In this document: positions 9,324 through 18,830 of the stretch, one piece after another
Layout: each line of letters starts with the position of its first letter
How positions within the stretch are numbered: position 1 is the first letter of the stretch
NCBI RefSeq assembly: GCF_001854405.1
Contig: NZ_CP017718.1
Span: 868,001-932,000, forward strand
Direction of reading: 5' to 3'
Origin: Hyphomonas sp. Mor2
GTDB lineage: Bacteria > Pseudomonadota > Alphaproteobacteria > Caulobacterales > Hyphomonadaceae
DNA length: 64,000 nt
The notes under the pieces: generated by a model
The model's input: only the letters and a program-made list of their open reading frames with translations
Databases searched by the model: none
Told to the model about the DNA's origin: nothing
Translations under genes and position numbers: made by a program

Positions 9324-10235
9324 ATGACAGCCATGGTCAAAGAGGACACACCGGTGAAGACCAAAAAGCGACCCGTTGAGCGTGTCTACGATCTATCGAT
9401 CGTCGTTCCCGCCTATAATGAAGTCAATGCCATCGTGCCGACGATTGAGCAGCTGGATGAGATGATCAAATCCGCCGGCCTCGACGCGGAAATTGTCGTG
9501 GTGGATGACGGGTCCACAGATGGCACATACGAAAAGGCTGTTGAAACGGTCGCCAGGGTGATCCGAAAGGAAGAGAATGTCGGCTACGGCCATTCACTCA
9601 AAACCGGCATCGTGAATTCTAAATCGCATTTCGTCGCGATCATTGATGCAGACGGGACCTATCCAGCTGAAAAAATTCCGGAAATGCTGGAAATGTGTGA
9701 GACGGCCGACATGATTGTCGGCAATCGCGGTGCCGCCATGACGGGCGTGCCACTGGTTCGCAGGCCGGCCAAATGGGTCCTTAACAAGCTCGCGAACATC
9801 CTGGCCCAAAGAAAGATCCCGGATCTGAATTCAGGCCTGCGCGTGTTTCGCCGGGAGTCGATTGAGCGTTTTCTCGGACTGATGCCTGACGGCTTTTCGT
9901 TCAGCACGACCAGCACCTTGTGCATGATCTGCTCGAACCTGCGCGTTGTGTACACGCCGATCACCTATGCGAAGCGCGTCGGACATTCCAAGATCCGTCC
10001 GACGGATTTCTTCCGTTTCATGCTGCTGGTTGTGCGGATTATCGTTCTGTTCCACCCCTTGCGCGTGTTCCTGCCGTTTGGCGCGATCCTGTTTGCGCTC
10101 GGCGCCGCCAAGGGTGTTTACGACATCTTCCAGATGAACCTGTCTGAAAGTGCGGTTTTCGCGATGCTGGCTGCCTTGGTGGTCTGGTCTCTTGGCCTGA
10201 TCGCCGACATGATTTCGCGTCTCCACTTCAAGTAA
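9324..10235 (+). CDS. GT2 family glycosyltransferase, polyprenyl-phosphate mannosyl/glucosyl type
   Basis: A 303-residue DPM1/GtrB-like transferase that would load a sugar onto a polyprenyl phosphate at the inner membrane. LSIVVPAYNEVNAI opens the GT-A domain, VVVDDGSTDGT binds nucleotide, IIDADGTYP is the DXD site and the last ~80 residues hold two hydrophobic spans. The frame extends upstream to 9183, but this ATG follows GGGGAAC closely and starts just before the conserved domain. It leads a tight four-gene operon to 13465. Confidence 0.85.
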   Translation: MTAMVKEDTPVKTKKRPVERVYDLSIVVPAYNEVNAIVPTIEQLDEMIKSAGLDAEIVVVDDGSTDGTYEKAVETVARVIRKEENVGYGHSLKTGIVNSKSHFVAIIDADGTYPAEKIPEMLEMCETADMIVGNRGAAMTGVPLVRRPAKWVLNKLANILAQRKIPDLNSGLRVFRRESIERFLGLMPDGFSFSTTSTLCMICSNLRVVYTPITYAKRVGHSKIRPTDFFRFMLLVVRIIVLFHPLRVFLPFGAILFALGAAKGVYDIFQMNLSESAVFAMLAALVVWSLGLIADMISRLHFK

Positions 10236-10261
10236 ATGCGTGAAAGCAGAGCGATCTGACA

Positions 10262-11230
10262 ATGACAGCGGACGCCTCGCCACAGACAAAAAAGCCCCGG
10301 CCTTATCTGGCTGCAGGACTGAAATTTTTATTCACCGCCATTGTTCTGGCGGTGATTTTTCACTTTGTGTCCGTAGAGGATATCTGGGCGGGCATCACGC
10401 GCACCGACCCCTGGGTCTGGGGCGCAGTATTGGCGGGCTTCCTCGCCGGCCACGTCCTCGCATCATTCAAGTGGGGTTTGTTGGTCGGACAGAAATTGCC
10501 GTTTCCGACCATCGTGAAAGCCCATTTCGCCGGTCTGGCTGCCAATATCGCTTTGCCAGGCGTGGCTGGCGGAGATGTCGCGCGCGCCGCGATCCTGTCT
10601 CAAAAAGTCACGTCGCGATCAAAATTGGTGACCGGATCTATCCTGGACCGGTTGATCGATGTCGGCGGGCTCGTCCTGATCGCTGCGTTTGGCGCTGCTC
10701 TATTGGGCACGGCGGGCCAGACCGGGGTCTGGCTGCAATGGGTTTCAGCGGCCTTGGTCCTGCTGGGTGTGATCACTTTCCTGATGCTTCCACCGCTGGC
10801 GCGGTTAGTCGAGGCTCAGATGGCAGGACGCGGCAAAGTCGGCGACATGGTTGCTGAAATTGCGCATTACATGGCGGAACACCGCATTCGAATTCTGGTC
10901 TGCGCCGTGCTCTCGATTGGCATTCAGACGGGGTTCGTTTTGCTGAACGTCGCGCTGGCCTGGAGCATGCAAGGCCCCACGGAGATTGGCATCTGGTTGT
11001 TTGCCTGGCCGCTGGCGAAATTGATCGCGACCCTGCCGATCAGCCTTGGCGGTCTCGGCGTTCGAGAAGCGAGCCTGGCGGCGATTTTTGCCGGCTTTGC
11101 CTTTGAGTCGCCAGTGGTGATCGCGGTCGGGTTTGTCTGGCAGACCATCCTGATTTCAACCGGTTTGATCGGCCTTGCGGTGCAAGCCTGGTCAGGAAAA
11201 TTCAAGTCGGCGCCAGAAGGCGCTCAGTAG
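10262..11230 (+). CDS. Lysylphosphatidylglycerol synthase TM-domain / flippase-like membrane protein
   Basis: A 322-residue integral membrane protein with about eight spans, matching the UPF0104/AglD-type family that occurs beside polyprenyl-phosphate glycosyltransferases. The conserved patterns FAGLAANIALPGVAGGDVARA and LPISLGGLGVREASL are visible. Some relatives are proposed flippases or partners of DPM-type transferases; function here is inferred from its position 26 nt after such a gene and 13 nt before the FAD gene. Confidence 0.82.
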   Translation: MTADASPQTKKPRPYLAAGLKFLFTAIVLAVIFHFVSVEDIWAGITRTDPWVWGAVLAGFLAGHVLASFKWGLLVGQKLPFPTIVKAHFAGLAANIALPGVAGGDVARAAILSQKVTSRSKLVTGSILDRLIDVGGLVLIAAFGAALLGTAGQTGVWLQWVSAALVLLGVITFLMLPPLARLVEAQMAGRGKVGDMVAEIAHYMAEHRIRILVCAVLSIGIQTGFVLLNVALAWSMQGPTEIGIWLFAWPLAKLIATLPISLGGLGVREASLAAIFAGFAFESPVVIAVGFVWQTILISTGLIGLAVQAWSGKFKSAPEGAQ

Positions 11231-11243
11231 ATTGGGACAAGAA

Positions 11244-12692
11244 ATGGCTGATACGGAACAGACGGGGCAGGGACAAGCGCACAAGATAGCTGTCCTCGGG
11301 GGTGGGCCTGCGGGCCTTGGCGCCGCCTGGAAACTGCGCCAGGAAACATCTTTTGACGTGACCCTGCATGAGGGCGCGCCTTTAGTCGGCGGCAACGCCG
11401 CCAGCTTTGATGTCGAAGGAATTCGCGTCGATTATGGCAGCCACCGCCTGCACCCGGTGACGGACCCGGAGATCATGGGGCACATCAAGGAGATCCTGGG
11501 CGATGATCTGCTCTTGCGTCCGCGACACGGCCGCATCCGGCTGCGCAAGTCCTGGATCCACTTCCCACTGAAGCCGTTCGATCTGGCGACCCGTTTGCCG
11601 ATCCCTTTTGCTTTTTCCCTGTTCTTTGACGCGCTGACAGCGAAGTTCCGGGCGCCCAAGACCGACGATCCGACCTTCAAGACCGTCCTGCTCGGCGGTC
11701 TCGGCAAGACCATGTGTGAGAGCTTTTACTTCCCCTATGTGCGCAAGCTCTGGGGCAAGGACCCAGACGAGCTTGCAACGACACTGGCACAGCGCCGGGT
11801 CTCCGGCAGCTCGCTTCCGAAACTTCTCAAGAAGATTTTTGGCCAATTGCCGGGCCTGAAATCGCCAACGACCGGTAAGTTCTACTACCCGAGAGAAGGC
11901 TTCGGGCAGATCTGCACCGGCTTTGCGGGCGCAGCCGAGGCTTCAGGCGCCGAAATCGCGCTCAATTCCAAAGTTGTCGGCCTCAAGGTCGAGGGAAAGC
12001 GGGTGACGGAAATGACGGTCGAGACACCATCCGGCCTGCAGACCAGCTCGCCAGACAAGATCTGGTCGACCTTGCCGATTTCAACACTGATCCGCGCCGC
12101 AGGCGACGCGGTGCCCGCGGAGGTGAAAACCGCAGCGGAGAATATCGAGTATCGCGGCATGATCCTGATCTATCTCGTCCTCGATACCGATCAGTTCACC
12201 GAGTATGACGCCCATTACTTCCCGGAAGCGGCCATTCCTATGTCGCGTATGTCCGAGCCGAAGAATTATTCGGCGACCGTAGAGCCCAAGGGAAGAACCG
12301 TGCTCTGCGCCGAATTGCCCGCTGACCCGGGCGATGAGCATTGGGACCTCTCAAATGAAGAACTGGGCGAGAAGATGCGCGAGTGGATCGAGGCGGCAGG
12401 CCTGACGCTCACGGCCAAGACGGTAAAGGTCGAGACGCGCCGTCTGCCCTTCGCTTATCCAGTCTATAATCGCACATATGCCGACAATTTCGCGGTTATG
12501 GATGAGTGGATTTCCGGTCTGGAAAACGTTCTGACCTTTGGGCGACAGGGTCTGTTTGCACATGACAATACCCACCACGCCTTGTCTATGGCATATGGAG
12601 CTGTCAGCTGCCTGGATGATAGCGGAACCTTCGACCGCACCCGCTGGGCTGAGCTGCGCGAAGAATTCGAGACCCACGTTGTAGAAGACTAG
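11244..12692 (+). CDS. FAD-binding oxidoreductase, UDP-galactopyranose mutase-like
   Basis: A 482-residue flavoprotein with the FAD-binding IAVLGGGPAGLGAAWKL, a GG doublet in PLVGGNAASF and YGSHRLHP, the amine oxidase/UGM-like pattern. The open frame reaches back to 11175 inside the previous gene; the ATG at 11244 follows GGGACAAG and begins just before the domain. It lies second-to-last in the GT2-flippase-FAD-deacetylase operon. It resembles the protein at 7328-8830 in layout but is clearly diverged. Substrate unknown. Confidence 0.8.
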   Translation: MADTEQTGQGQAHKIAVLGGGPAGLGAAWKLRQETSFDVTLHEGAPLVGGNAASFDVEGIRVDYGSHRLHPVTDPEIMGHIKEILGDDLLLRPRHGRIRLRKSWIHFPLKPFDLATRLPIPFAFSLFFDALTAKFRAPKTDDPTFKTVLLGGLGKTMCESFYFPYVRKLWGKDPDELATTLAQRRVSGSSLPKLLKKIFGQLPGLKSPTTGKFYYPREGFGQICTGFAGAAEASGAEIALNSKVVGLKVEGKRVTEMTVETPSGLQTSSPDKIWSTLPISTLIRAAGDAVPAEVKTAAENIEYRGMILIYLVLDTDQFTEYDAHYFPEAAIPMSRMSEPKNYSATVEPKGRTVLCAELPADPGDEHWDLSNEELGEKMREWIEAAGLTLTAKTVKVETRRLPFAYPVYNRTYADNFAVMDEWISGLENVLTFGRQGLFAHDNTHHALSMAYGAVSCLDDSGTFDRTRWAELREEFETHVVED

Positions 12693-12694
12693 AG

Positions 12695-13465
12695 ATGAGC
12701 AAGCCGGCGGTACAAGTTCCGATACTGATGTTCCACTCCATCTCCGATGCGGGTGGTCCAACGTCGATTGCGCCGGACACGTTCAAATCCATGATGACGG
12801 CGCTGGCCGAAAGCGCTTACGACGTTGTGTCGCTTCAAGACGTTGCCGCCTGGCACAGGGGTGAGCAGACGCTGCCCGAAAGGTCCATGGCGATCACGTT
12901 CGATGACGGATTTGTCGACTTCCGGGAGCATGCGCATCCGGTGCTCGAAGCGTTCAAGTTCCCAAGCACCCTGTTCGTGCCAACCCGCAAGACGGGCGGT
13001 CACGAGGATTGGTATGGCGGGCATGAGGCGACGCGCCCTTTGCTCGACTGGCCAGCGCTGCGTGACCTTGAGCAATCGCTTGTTGAGATCGCGCCGCACG
13101 GGCGCCACCATACCGCGCTGAGCACGCTTGAAGGCCCCGACTTGTCTGATGAAATAGCGGGTTCCAAGTTGGATCTGGAGGCGGAACTCGGCAAGACAAG
13201 CTCACACTTCGCGCCGCCCTATGGCCAGGTCAGTCCGAGCGCATTGGCGCAGATTGCGGAACACTATGATCTCTCCGTCGGCGTTGAACACGGCATCGCG
13301 ACCCGTAAGAGCAATATTCATGATCTCCCGCGCATAGAGATGTTCTACTATCAGCAGCCCAGTCGCTGGCAGGATTTTCTCGATGGCAAAGGCGGACCCT
13401 ATCTCGCTCTGCGCCGCGGATTGCGGGCTGTCCGAAACGTCCTCAAACCGGCGGTCTATTCCTAG
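12695..13465 (+). CDS. Polysaccharide deacetylase (NodB/CE4 family)
   Basis: A 256-residue NodB-domain enzyme expected to remove N- or O-acetyl groups from a sugar polymer or intermediate. Motif 1 ITFDDG is at residues 67-72 (catalytic base and metal Asp), the histidine motif is HGRHHTALS, and FAPPYG is the motif 3 region. There is no signal peptide, so it probably acts on a cytoplasmic or membrane-linked intermediate. It starts 2 nt after the FAD gene and its last 4 nt overlap the convergent dehydrogenase gene. Confidence 0.87.
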   Translation: MSKPAVQVPILMFHSISDAGGPTSIAPDTFKSMMTALAESAYDVVSLQDVAAWHRGEQTLPERSMAITFDDGFVDFREHAHPVLEAFKFPSTLFVPTRKTGGHEDWYGGHEATRPLLDWPALRDLEQSLVEIAPHGRHHTALSTLEGPDLSDEIAGSKLDLEAELGKTSSHFAPPYGQVSPSALAQIAEHYDLSVGVEHGIATRKSNIHDLPRIEMFYYQQPSRWQDFLDGKGGPYLALRRGLRAVRNVLKPAVYS

Positions 13466-14844
13466 GCCTTGGTGACATTGTCCATGGGCAGATTGTTGCG
13501 CTGCATGACATTGCGGGTGTCGATGATCGGAATTCCGCTCTCGGCCAGTTTCGCATAGTCGACCTTGTCATGATCCGTCGCGATGATGACTGCTTCGTAA
13601 GCACCAGAAATAATAGCACTTTCTGACACAGACGTGCGACCTTCCAGCGTCGGATGCTCTTCATTCTTTGGAATGAACGGCACCATCGGGTCATAGAAAT
13701 CCACCGTAGAGCCTGCGGCTTCGAAATATTCCAGAATGCGCAGGGCCGGGCTCTCGCGCATGTCTCCGACATTCTTTTTGTAAGCCACGCCAATCACCAG
13801 GATCTTCGCGCTGGACAGGCCTTTGCCGGTGGTGCGGTCGATCACTTCGCGCGTCCGCTGAACGACATAGCGCGGCATCGACTGGTTCACCTCCCCGGCC
13901 AGTTCGACGAACTTGGTCGGCAGATCATGCTCGCGGGCTTTCCAGGTGAGATAGAACGGGTCAATCGGAATGCAGTGACCGCCCAGACCGGGCCCCGGAT
14001 AGAAGGGCATGAAGCCGAAAGGCTTGGTCGCTGCGCCGTCGATAATCTCCCAGATGTCGAGCCCCATGGCGTCGTAAATCGTCTTCAGCTCGTTCACGAG
14101 CCCGATATTCACGGCGCGAAAGATGTTCTCCGTGATCTTCACCGCTTCAGCGGCGCGTGTGGACGAGACCGGCACGACGCGATCAACCACGCCGCTATAG
14201 AATTGCTGCGCCAGGATCGCGGCCATTTCACCGTCCCCACCGACAATCTTGGGAATTGTGGACGTATTGAAGCTCTTATTGCCCGGATCCTCGCGCTCTG
14301 GCGACGAGGCCATGAAGAAGTCTTCACCGGCTTTCAATCCGCTGGTTTCCAGAATTGGTACCAGAATATCCTGCGTGGTGCCGGGATAGGTGGTGGATTC
14401 AAGCACGATGAGAACGCCAGGTTTCATGTACTTGGCGATCTCGCGGCCCGCGGATTCGACATAGGAAAGGTCTGGGTCGCGATGGGAAGAGAGTGGCGTC
14501 GGTACGCAGATGACGATCACATCGCACGCATCAAGCGCAGCGAAACTGGATGTGCTGGAAAACGTCGTGCCAGAGACCGCCTGCAACGCCTCATCGCTGA
14601 CCGCATCAATATAGCTGGAGCCTTGCTCCAGAAGACTGTTCTTGTTGGGATTGATCTCGATTCCGACCACAGGATTGCCGCGTGTCGCTGCCGTCACCGC
14701 GAGCGGTAGGCCGACATAGCCCAGTCCGATAATGCCGACGCGAGCGGTCTGGGCTTTCAGTTTTTCGAGCAATTCAAGGCCGCGCGCAGGCAAACCGGCC
14801 TCGTCAACGTCCGTCATCGCGGAATTGATGTTTAACGTCCCCAT
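13462..14844 (-). CDS. UDP-N-acetylhexosamine 6-dehydrogenase (WbpA/TviB-like)
   Basis: A 460-residue nucleotide-sugar dehydrogenase that oxidises C6 of a UDP-HexNAc to a uronate using NAD+. The Rossmann site VGIIGLGYVGLPLAV is at about residues 36-50, SPEREDPGN at 181-189 is typical of the UDP-GlcNAc/GalNAc branch, and the catalytic cysteine is Cys291 in GGHCIPIDPF. An alternative start is Met10. It provides an acidic sugar for the polymer. It follows the sulfotransferase gene on the same strand. Confidence 0.9.
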   Translation of the reverse strand: MGTLNINSAMTDVDEAGLPARGLELLEKLKAQTARVGIIGLGYVGLPLAVTAATRGNPVVGIEINPNKNSLLEQGSSYIDAVSDEALQAVSGTTFSSTSSFAALDACDVIVICVPTPLSSHRDPDLSYVESAGREIAKYMKPGVLIVLESTTYPGTTQDILVPILETSGLKAGEDFFMASSPEREDPGNKSFNTSTIPKIVGGDGEMAAILAQQFYSGVVDRVVPVSSTRAAEAVKITENIFRAVNIGLVNELKTIYDAMGLDIWEIIDGAATKPFGFMPFYPGPGLGGHCIPIDPFYLTWKAREHDLPTKFVELAGEVNQSMPRYVVQRTREVIDRTTGKGLSSAKILVIGVAYKKNVGDMRESPALRILEYFEAAGSTVDFYDPMVPFIPKNEEHPTLEGRTSVSESAIISGAYEAVIIATDHDKVDYAKLAESGIPIIDTRNVMQRNNLPMDNVTKA

Positions 14845-14949
14845 GGCAGTCTATCTCTACATGTCCCTGTTCATCGGGAATACAGCAAGAAACAAGCCAT
14901 TCAACCGTCTTCGCCTTGTTGGCGACGGAATCCCTCGAATTGCGCGGCT

Positions 14950-15855
14950 TCAGCGCAACCAGTCGCCAAGATCCCAATCCAGCAGATTCTCCAGCAATTG
15001 GATGTCATCTGACAGGCGATCCAGCAAAACGGTCCGCGCTTCGGCATTGAGTGCTTCCGGGGCGTTCATGTTCTTTTTTGCCATCCAGTCGCGGATTTTC
15101 AGGCGCGTTTGCTGAGGGACCACGAGGCCGATCGCCTTCGTCACCGGGTTGGATTTCATCAGGAAGTCCTGAAACGCCTGGTTTTTCGGGACACCGCCTG
15201 CATTGACCTTGTCACCCATGCTTGGCTCAAACGTCTTGTCCACACCAATGAAATCGAACACGTCGCGCAAGAAAGAGTCAGGCGTGGCTTGATAATCTTC
15301 ATAGCGCTTGATCAGGAATTGCTCACGCGGAAACAGCTCAAAATAGCGGGCCAGCTGTTCGCCGTAGCGTGGAAACGCCGAGTACCCGAAAAGCGGTTGC
15401 CAATGCGCCGCCATCCGCTCGCGTTCAAGTGTGAGCGCCTTGCCAAAATCCGCTTCAGTTTCAATGCATTGCTTTGTGGCATACATGAAGTGCGAATAGG
15501 CTTGCTCGACCGGATTGCGCAGGATCAGGATCATCTTCGCGTCTGGAACATGATGCTTGATCCGACCGGGCGCCTTCTCGCTATAGAGGTAGAGCGGTGA
15601 AGCTTCGCCAAGGCACGCATTCGCCGGGGCATCCGAGAACAGCGCGGTATAATCTGCCAGATCGGTAATCGAATTGTTGATATAGTCAGCCCCGGGACCC
15701 TGGCAGTCGAGGTCTTCGTCTTCAAAGGCAAAGAAATTGGGCTCCTTGTTGACCGGCATGAAGACGTCCGGGTGTTGCCTCAAATAGGCATGCAGGGCCG
15801 TCGTGCCTGCACGTGCGGCCCCAATCACCAGGAAGTTGGGTAATCTTGTGGTCAT
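14950..15855 (-). CDS. PAPS-dependent sulfotransferase
   Basis: A 301-residue P-loop-like sulfotransferase. FLVIGAARAGTTALHAYL near the N-terminus is the 5'-phosphosulfate loop and KMILILRNPVEQAYSHF is the 3'-phosphate site with its Arg and Ser. NKEPNFF after the first strand is typical of the Sulfotransfer_1/heparan-type group. It would sulfate a sugar of the exported polymer or a lipid-linked precursor. The gene is about 105 nt upstream of the dehydrogenase on the same strand. Confidence 0.9.
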   Translation of the reverse strand: MTTRLPNFLVIGAARAGTTALHAYLRQHPDVFMPVNKEPNFFAFEDEDLDCQGPGADYINNSITDLADYTALFSDAPANACLGEASPLYLYSEKAPGRIKHHVPDAKMILILRNPVEQAYSHFMYATKQCIETEADFGKALTLERERMAAHWQPLFGYSAFPRYGEQLARYFELFPREQFLIKRYEDYQATPDSFLRDVFDFIGVDKTFEPSMGDKVNAGGVPKNQAFQDFLMKSNPVTKAIGLVVPQQTRLKIRDWMAKKNMNAPEALNAEARTVLLDRLSDDIQLLENLLDWDLGDWLR

Positions 15856-16037
15856 GTCTTCCCCGGCTTAACCGACTGTCTGGGCTACGTGAACCAATCT
15901 ATCTCCGGATTGATCACAGGTGAAACACATATGCAGGCTCCGTGCCCATCTCTCGACACCGTCTGGCGATTCAGGCATCCCTTTTGCAGCGTCAGGAGCC
16001 GTCGAACAGGCCGGCGATGCGGGAGAGATCCAGTCGA

Positions 16038-17474
16038 ATGAACGAAGATCGCCAACAGGTAGGAGCCAGTATTGCCTGGATGGCGATGGGAAATTGGGTC
16101 GAACAGGCCTTTAATGTCCTGATCTTCGTTATTCTGGCGCGACTCCTCGGGGTGGAAGCGTTCGGATTGATCGCCATGGCGGCCGCCATTGTGGTCCTGT
16201 GCGAGTTTCTGGTCCGCGAGACACTGACGGAGTACCTGGTCGCCTCGCCAAACGAGGATCAGGCTCATTCCGATGCGGTATTCTACAGTCTGAACACGTT
16301 CTCGGTCGTTCTGTTCTTGGGCCTATGGGGGGCCGCTGGCCCGATTGCCGGATTGTACCAGCAGGACATTGTCAGCAGCCTCATCCAGTATCTGGGCGTT
16401 TCTGTCCTGCTTGTCGCGCTCGGCGCTGTTCCGGCGAGCCTGTTACGTCGGCATATGAAATTCAGAGCGCTGGCCATCCGGGCGATTGCCGGGGTTGTTT
16501 GCGGCGGGGTGGTTGCGATCTGGATGGCGCTTAACGGCTATGGAGTCTGGGCTCTGGTGGCGCAGCGGCTCGTTCAGGTTGGTGTGAACACTTTACTCGC
16601 CTGGGGCGCTGTCTCCTGGCGGCCAAGTCTTTCCATAAACCGACAAGCGGTGCGCGAGATTTTCGGGCTTGGCCGTACTGTGCTGGCCCTCCAGGCCGCG
16701 CAAATAGCCCGCGTGCAGATGCCGATGGCGCTGATCGGCGCGTTGCTGGGACCGGTCGTGCTTGGATATTTTTCACTGGCCTGGCGTCTCCTGGAGATTG
16801 CCGTGTTCCTGATATCGACGCCGATGCGAATGGTGTCGCAATCCGCCTTTGCAGCGCGTCTACGGGAAGGCCGTCCCGCCCGCACGCTCCTGCTTGAATT
16901 GTCGCGACTTTCCGGGTGGATCGCCTTTCCAGCCATGTTCGGAATGATGGTTCTGTCCGGACCCGTCGTGAGCCTGGTGTTCGGCGAAAAATGGGGGCCC
17001 GCAGCGTCGGCACTCTCGATCATCGGGGTCGTCGGTGCCTATCTCTCGATCGAGATGGTGCATCAGTCCTATTGCCTGGCTGCGCGGAAGATTGGCGCAC
17101 TGGCATGCGTCGCCTGGCTGGAAGTGGGCATGACGACAGGCGCAATTGCGGTGGTCCACCAGCAGGGATTGAGCGGCGTGTCCTACGGATTCGCGGCGTC
17201 TTTCCTTGTGCTTTGGGGGGCGAGATTCGCGATCGTCTCAAATCTATCGGGCGTTGGCATGTTGCACCTGGTTCGACAGCATTTGCTGCCGCTATTGATC
17301 AGCGCCGGGATGGCAGTGATGGTGTCATACGTCGTCGGTTGGGTGCCGAGTGAGTCGGCTTTGCTTCTGCTTGCATCCGGCGCGTTGCTTGGAGTCCTGC
17401 TCTATGGCCTGGCCTCCTGGCGACTGATGCCGGATCGCGTGGAGCTGGCGCGTCAGTACTTCCTCCGAACCTGA
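16038..17474 (+). CDS. Wzx-type oligosaccharide flippase (MATE/MOP superfamily)
   Basis: A 478-residue polytopic protein with about 12-14 spans, of the polysaccharide-transport family that flips undecaprenyl-linked repeat units. GNWVEQAFNVLIFVILARLL is the characteristic first span with its LARLLG ending; RHMKFRALAIR is the typical cytosolic loop. The open frame reaches 15942, but the first 32 residues are unlike the family and the ATG at 16038 begins just before the first span. It is followed by a GT4 gene on the same strand. Confidence 0.87.
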   Translation: MNEDRQQVGASIAWMAMGNWVEQAFNVLIFVILARLLGVEAFGLIAMAAAIVVLCEFLVRETLTEYLVASPNEDQAHSDAVFYSLNTFSVVLFLGLWGAAGPIAGLYQQDIVSSLIQYLGVSVLLVALGAVPASLLRRHMKFRALAIRAIAGVVCGGVVAIWMALNGYGVWALVAQRLVQVGVNTLLAWGAVSWRPSLSINRQAVREIFGLGRTVLALQAAQIARVQMPMALIGALLGPVVLGYFSLAWRLLEIAVFLISTPMRMVSQSAFAARLREGRPARTLLLELSRLSGWIAFPAMFGMMVLSGPVVSLVFGEKWGPAASALSIIGVVGAYLSIEMVHQSYCLAARKIGALACVAWLEVGMTTGAIAVVHQQGLSGVSYGFAASFLVLWGARFAIVSNLSGVGMLHLVRQHLLPLLISAGMAVMVSYVVGWVPSESALLLLASGALLGVLLYGLASWRLMPDRVELARQYFLRT

Positions 17475-17561
17475 CCAGATTGTTTCGCTTGTCGACAAAG
17501 TTTTGCTTGCAGATTTGGCCCGAAACTTGAGTGTGTTGGGGTTGGTTGAGTAGGGCTGATC

Positions 17562-18830
17562 ATGCGTGCCTTGAAGATCCTGATGTTCACGACCTTCTAT
17601 CCCCCATACTCCTTCGGTGGGGATGCCGTGGGTGTGCAACGCATGGCGCAGGCGCTGGTGAGACGCGGGCATGACGTGACTGTTGTCCATGACAAGGATG
17701 CCTATCAGACCGGCGGCGGCGAGATTACCGGAAAATCCTATACCGATGATGGCGTGACAGAGATCGCGCTTTCATCTGGCTGGCCGATGATGACCAATCT
17801 GATGACGCAGCAAACCGGTCGTCCCTTGGTGCATGGGGGCAGGATCAAGCAGATTATCGATGATGGCGCGTTCGACATTATCTGGCACAATAATACATCC
17901 CTGGTTGGTGGCCCGGGTCTGCTTGATTATGGGGCGGCGCTGAAGATCTACGAGGCGCATGAGCATTGGCTGGTTTGTCCGATGCACGTGCTCTGGAAAG
18001 AGAACAAGGCGCTTTGTGAAGAGCGTGAATGCCTGAAATGCACGCTATCCTTTAAACGGCCACCGCAGCTTTGGCGCTATACCGGCTTCCTTGAGCGTAA
18101 GCTTGAGCAAATCGATCTGTTGATTGCGAAGAGCGAATTCTCGCGTCAGAAACACAAGGAATTCGGGCTCAAGAAAGACATGACGGTCCTGCCGTATTTT
18201 CTGCCTGACATCGACGAGTCCGCTTTGCCGGCCGCGGCGGAACATGATCGACCCTATTTCCTGTTCGTTGGTCGTCTGGAGAAGATCAAAGGCCTGCAGG
18301 ACGTGTTCCCGGCCTTTGACAAGTATCCGGATGCCGATCTGCTGATCCTGGGAGATGGCGACTATACCGACGACCTGAAAGCACTCGCAGCGAACAATCC
18401 CCGTATCAAGTTTCTCGGGCGCAAATCCCTGGACGAGTTGAACGCTTATTATCGCGGCGCACTGGGCCTGATTGTCCCGTCGGTCTGCTATGAGACGTTC
18501 GGCATCATCCTGATCGAGAGTTTTCGGATCGGCACGCCCGTGATTGCGCGCCGCCTGGGACCCTTCCCGGAGATTGTCGAGGCGGCGGATGCTGGCGCTC
18601 TGTTCGAAACCGAAGCGGACCTGATCAACGCCATGACAACGATCCAGACCGACGCGACCTGGCGCGATCGGCACGGAAAGCTTGCGCGGCAAGGGTTCGA
18701 AACCCGCTGGCGGGAAGACCGGGTGCTCGCTGCCTATGGCGTTGAACTCGCCAAAGCGGCTCATGCCAGAGGGGACGCGGATTTGGCCGCTGCGCTGGAC
18801 GGCGGCGCGTTTGAGAACGGACCCGCTTAG
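17562..18830 (+). CDS. GT4 family glycosyltransferase
   Basis: A 422-residue GT-B transferase. TFYPPYSFGGDAVGVQRMAQAL at the N-terminus holds the acceptor-side glycine loop, FVGRLEKIKGLQDV opens the donor domain and ETFGIILIE is the E-x7-E nucleotide-sugar motif. A cysteine cluster (one Cys in HWLVCP, then a C-x6-C-x2-C pattern around 18010-18040) is shared by a subgroup of GT4 proteins and could bind a metal. Donor and acceptor unknown. The final 4 nt overlap the convergent GMC gene. Confidence 0.88.
   Translation: MRALKILMFTTFYPPYSFGGDAVGVQRMAQALVRRGHDVTVVHDKDAYQTGGGEITGKSYTDDGVTEIALSSGWPMMTNLMTQQTGRPLVHGGRIKQIIDDGAFDIIWHNNTSLVGGPGLLDYGAALKIYEAHEHWLVCPMHVLWKENKALCEERECLKCTLSFKRPPQLWRYTGFLERKLEQIDLLIAKSEFSRQKHKEFGLKKDMTVLPYFLPDIDESALPAAAEHDRPYFLFVGRLEKIKGLQDVFPAFDKYPDADLLILGDGDYTDDLKALAANNPRIKFLGRKSLDELNAYYRGALGLIVPSVCYETFGIILIESFRIGTPVIARRLGPFPEIVEAADAGALFETEADLINAMTTIQTDATWRDRHGKLARQGFETRWREDRVLAAYGVELAKAAHARGDADLAAALDGGAFENGPA

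Noticed and set aside
13654-14709. 351-codon open frame opposite the nucleotide-sugar dehydrogenase
   Set aside because: Antisense to a gene with a complete catalytic motif set; no ribosome-binding site or family resemblance.
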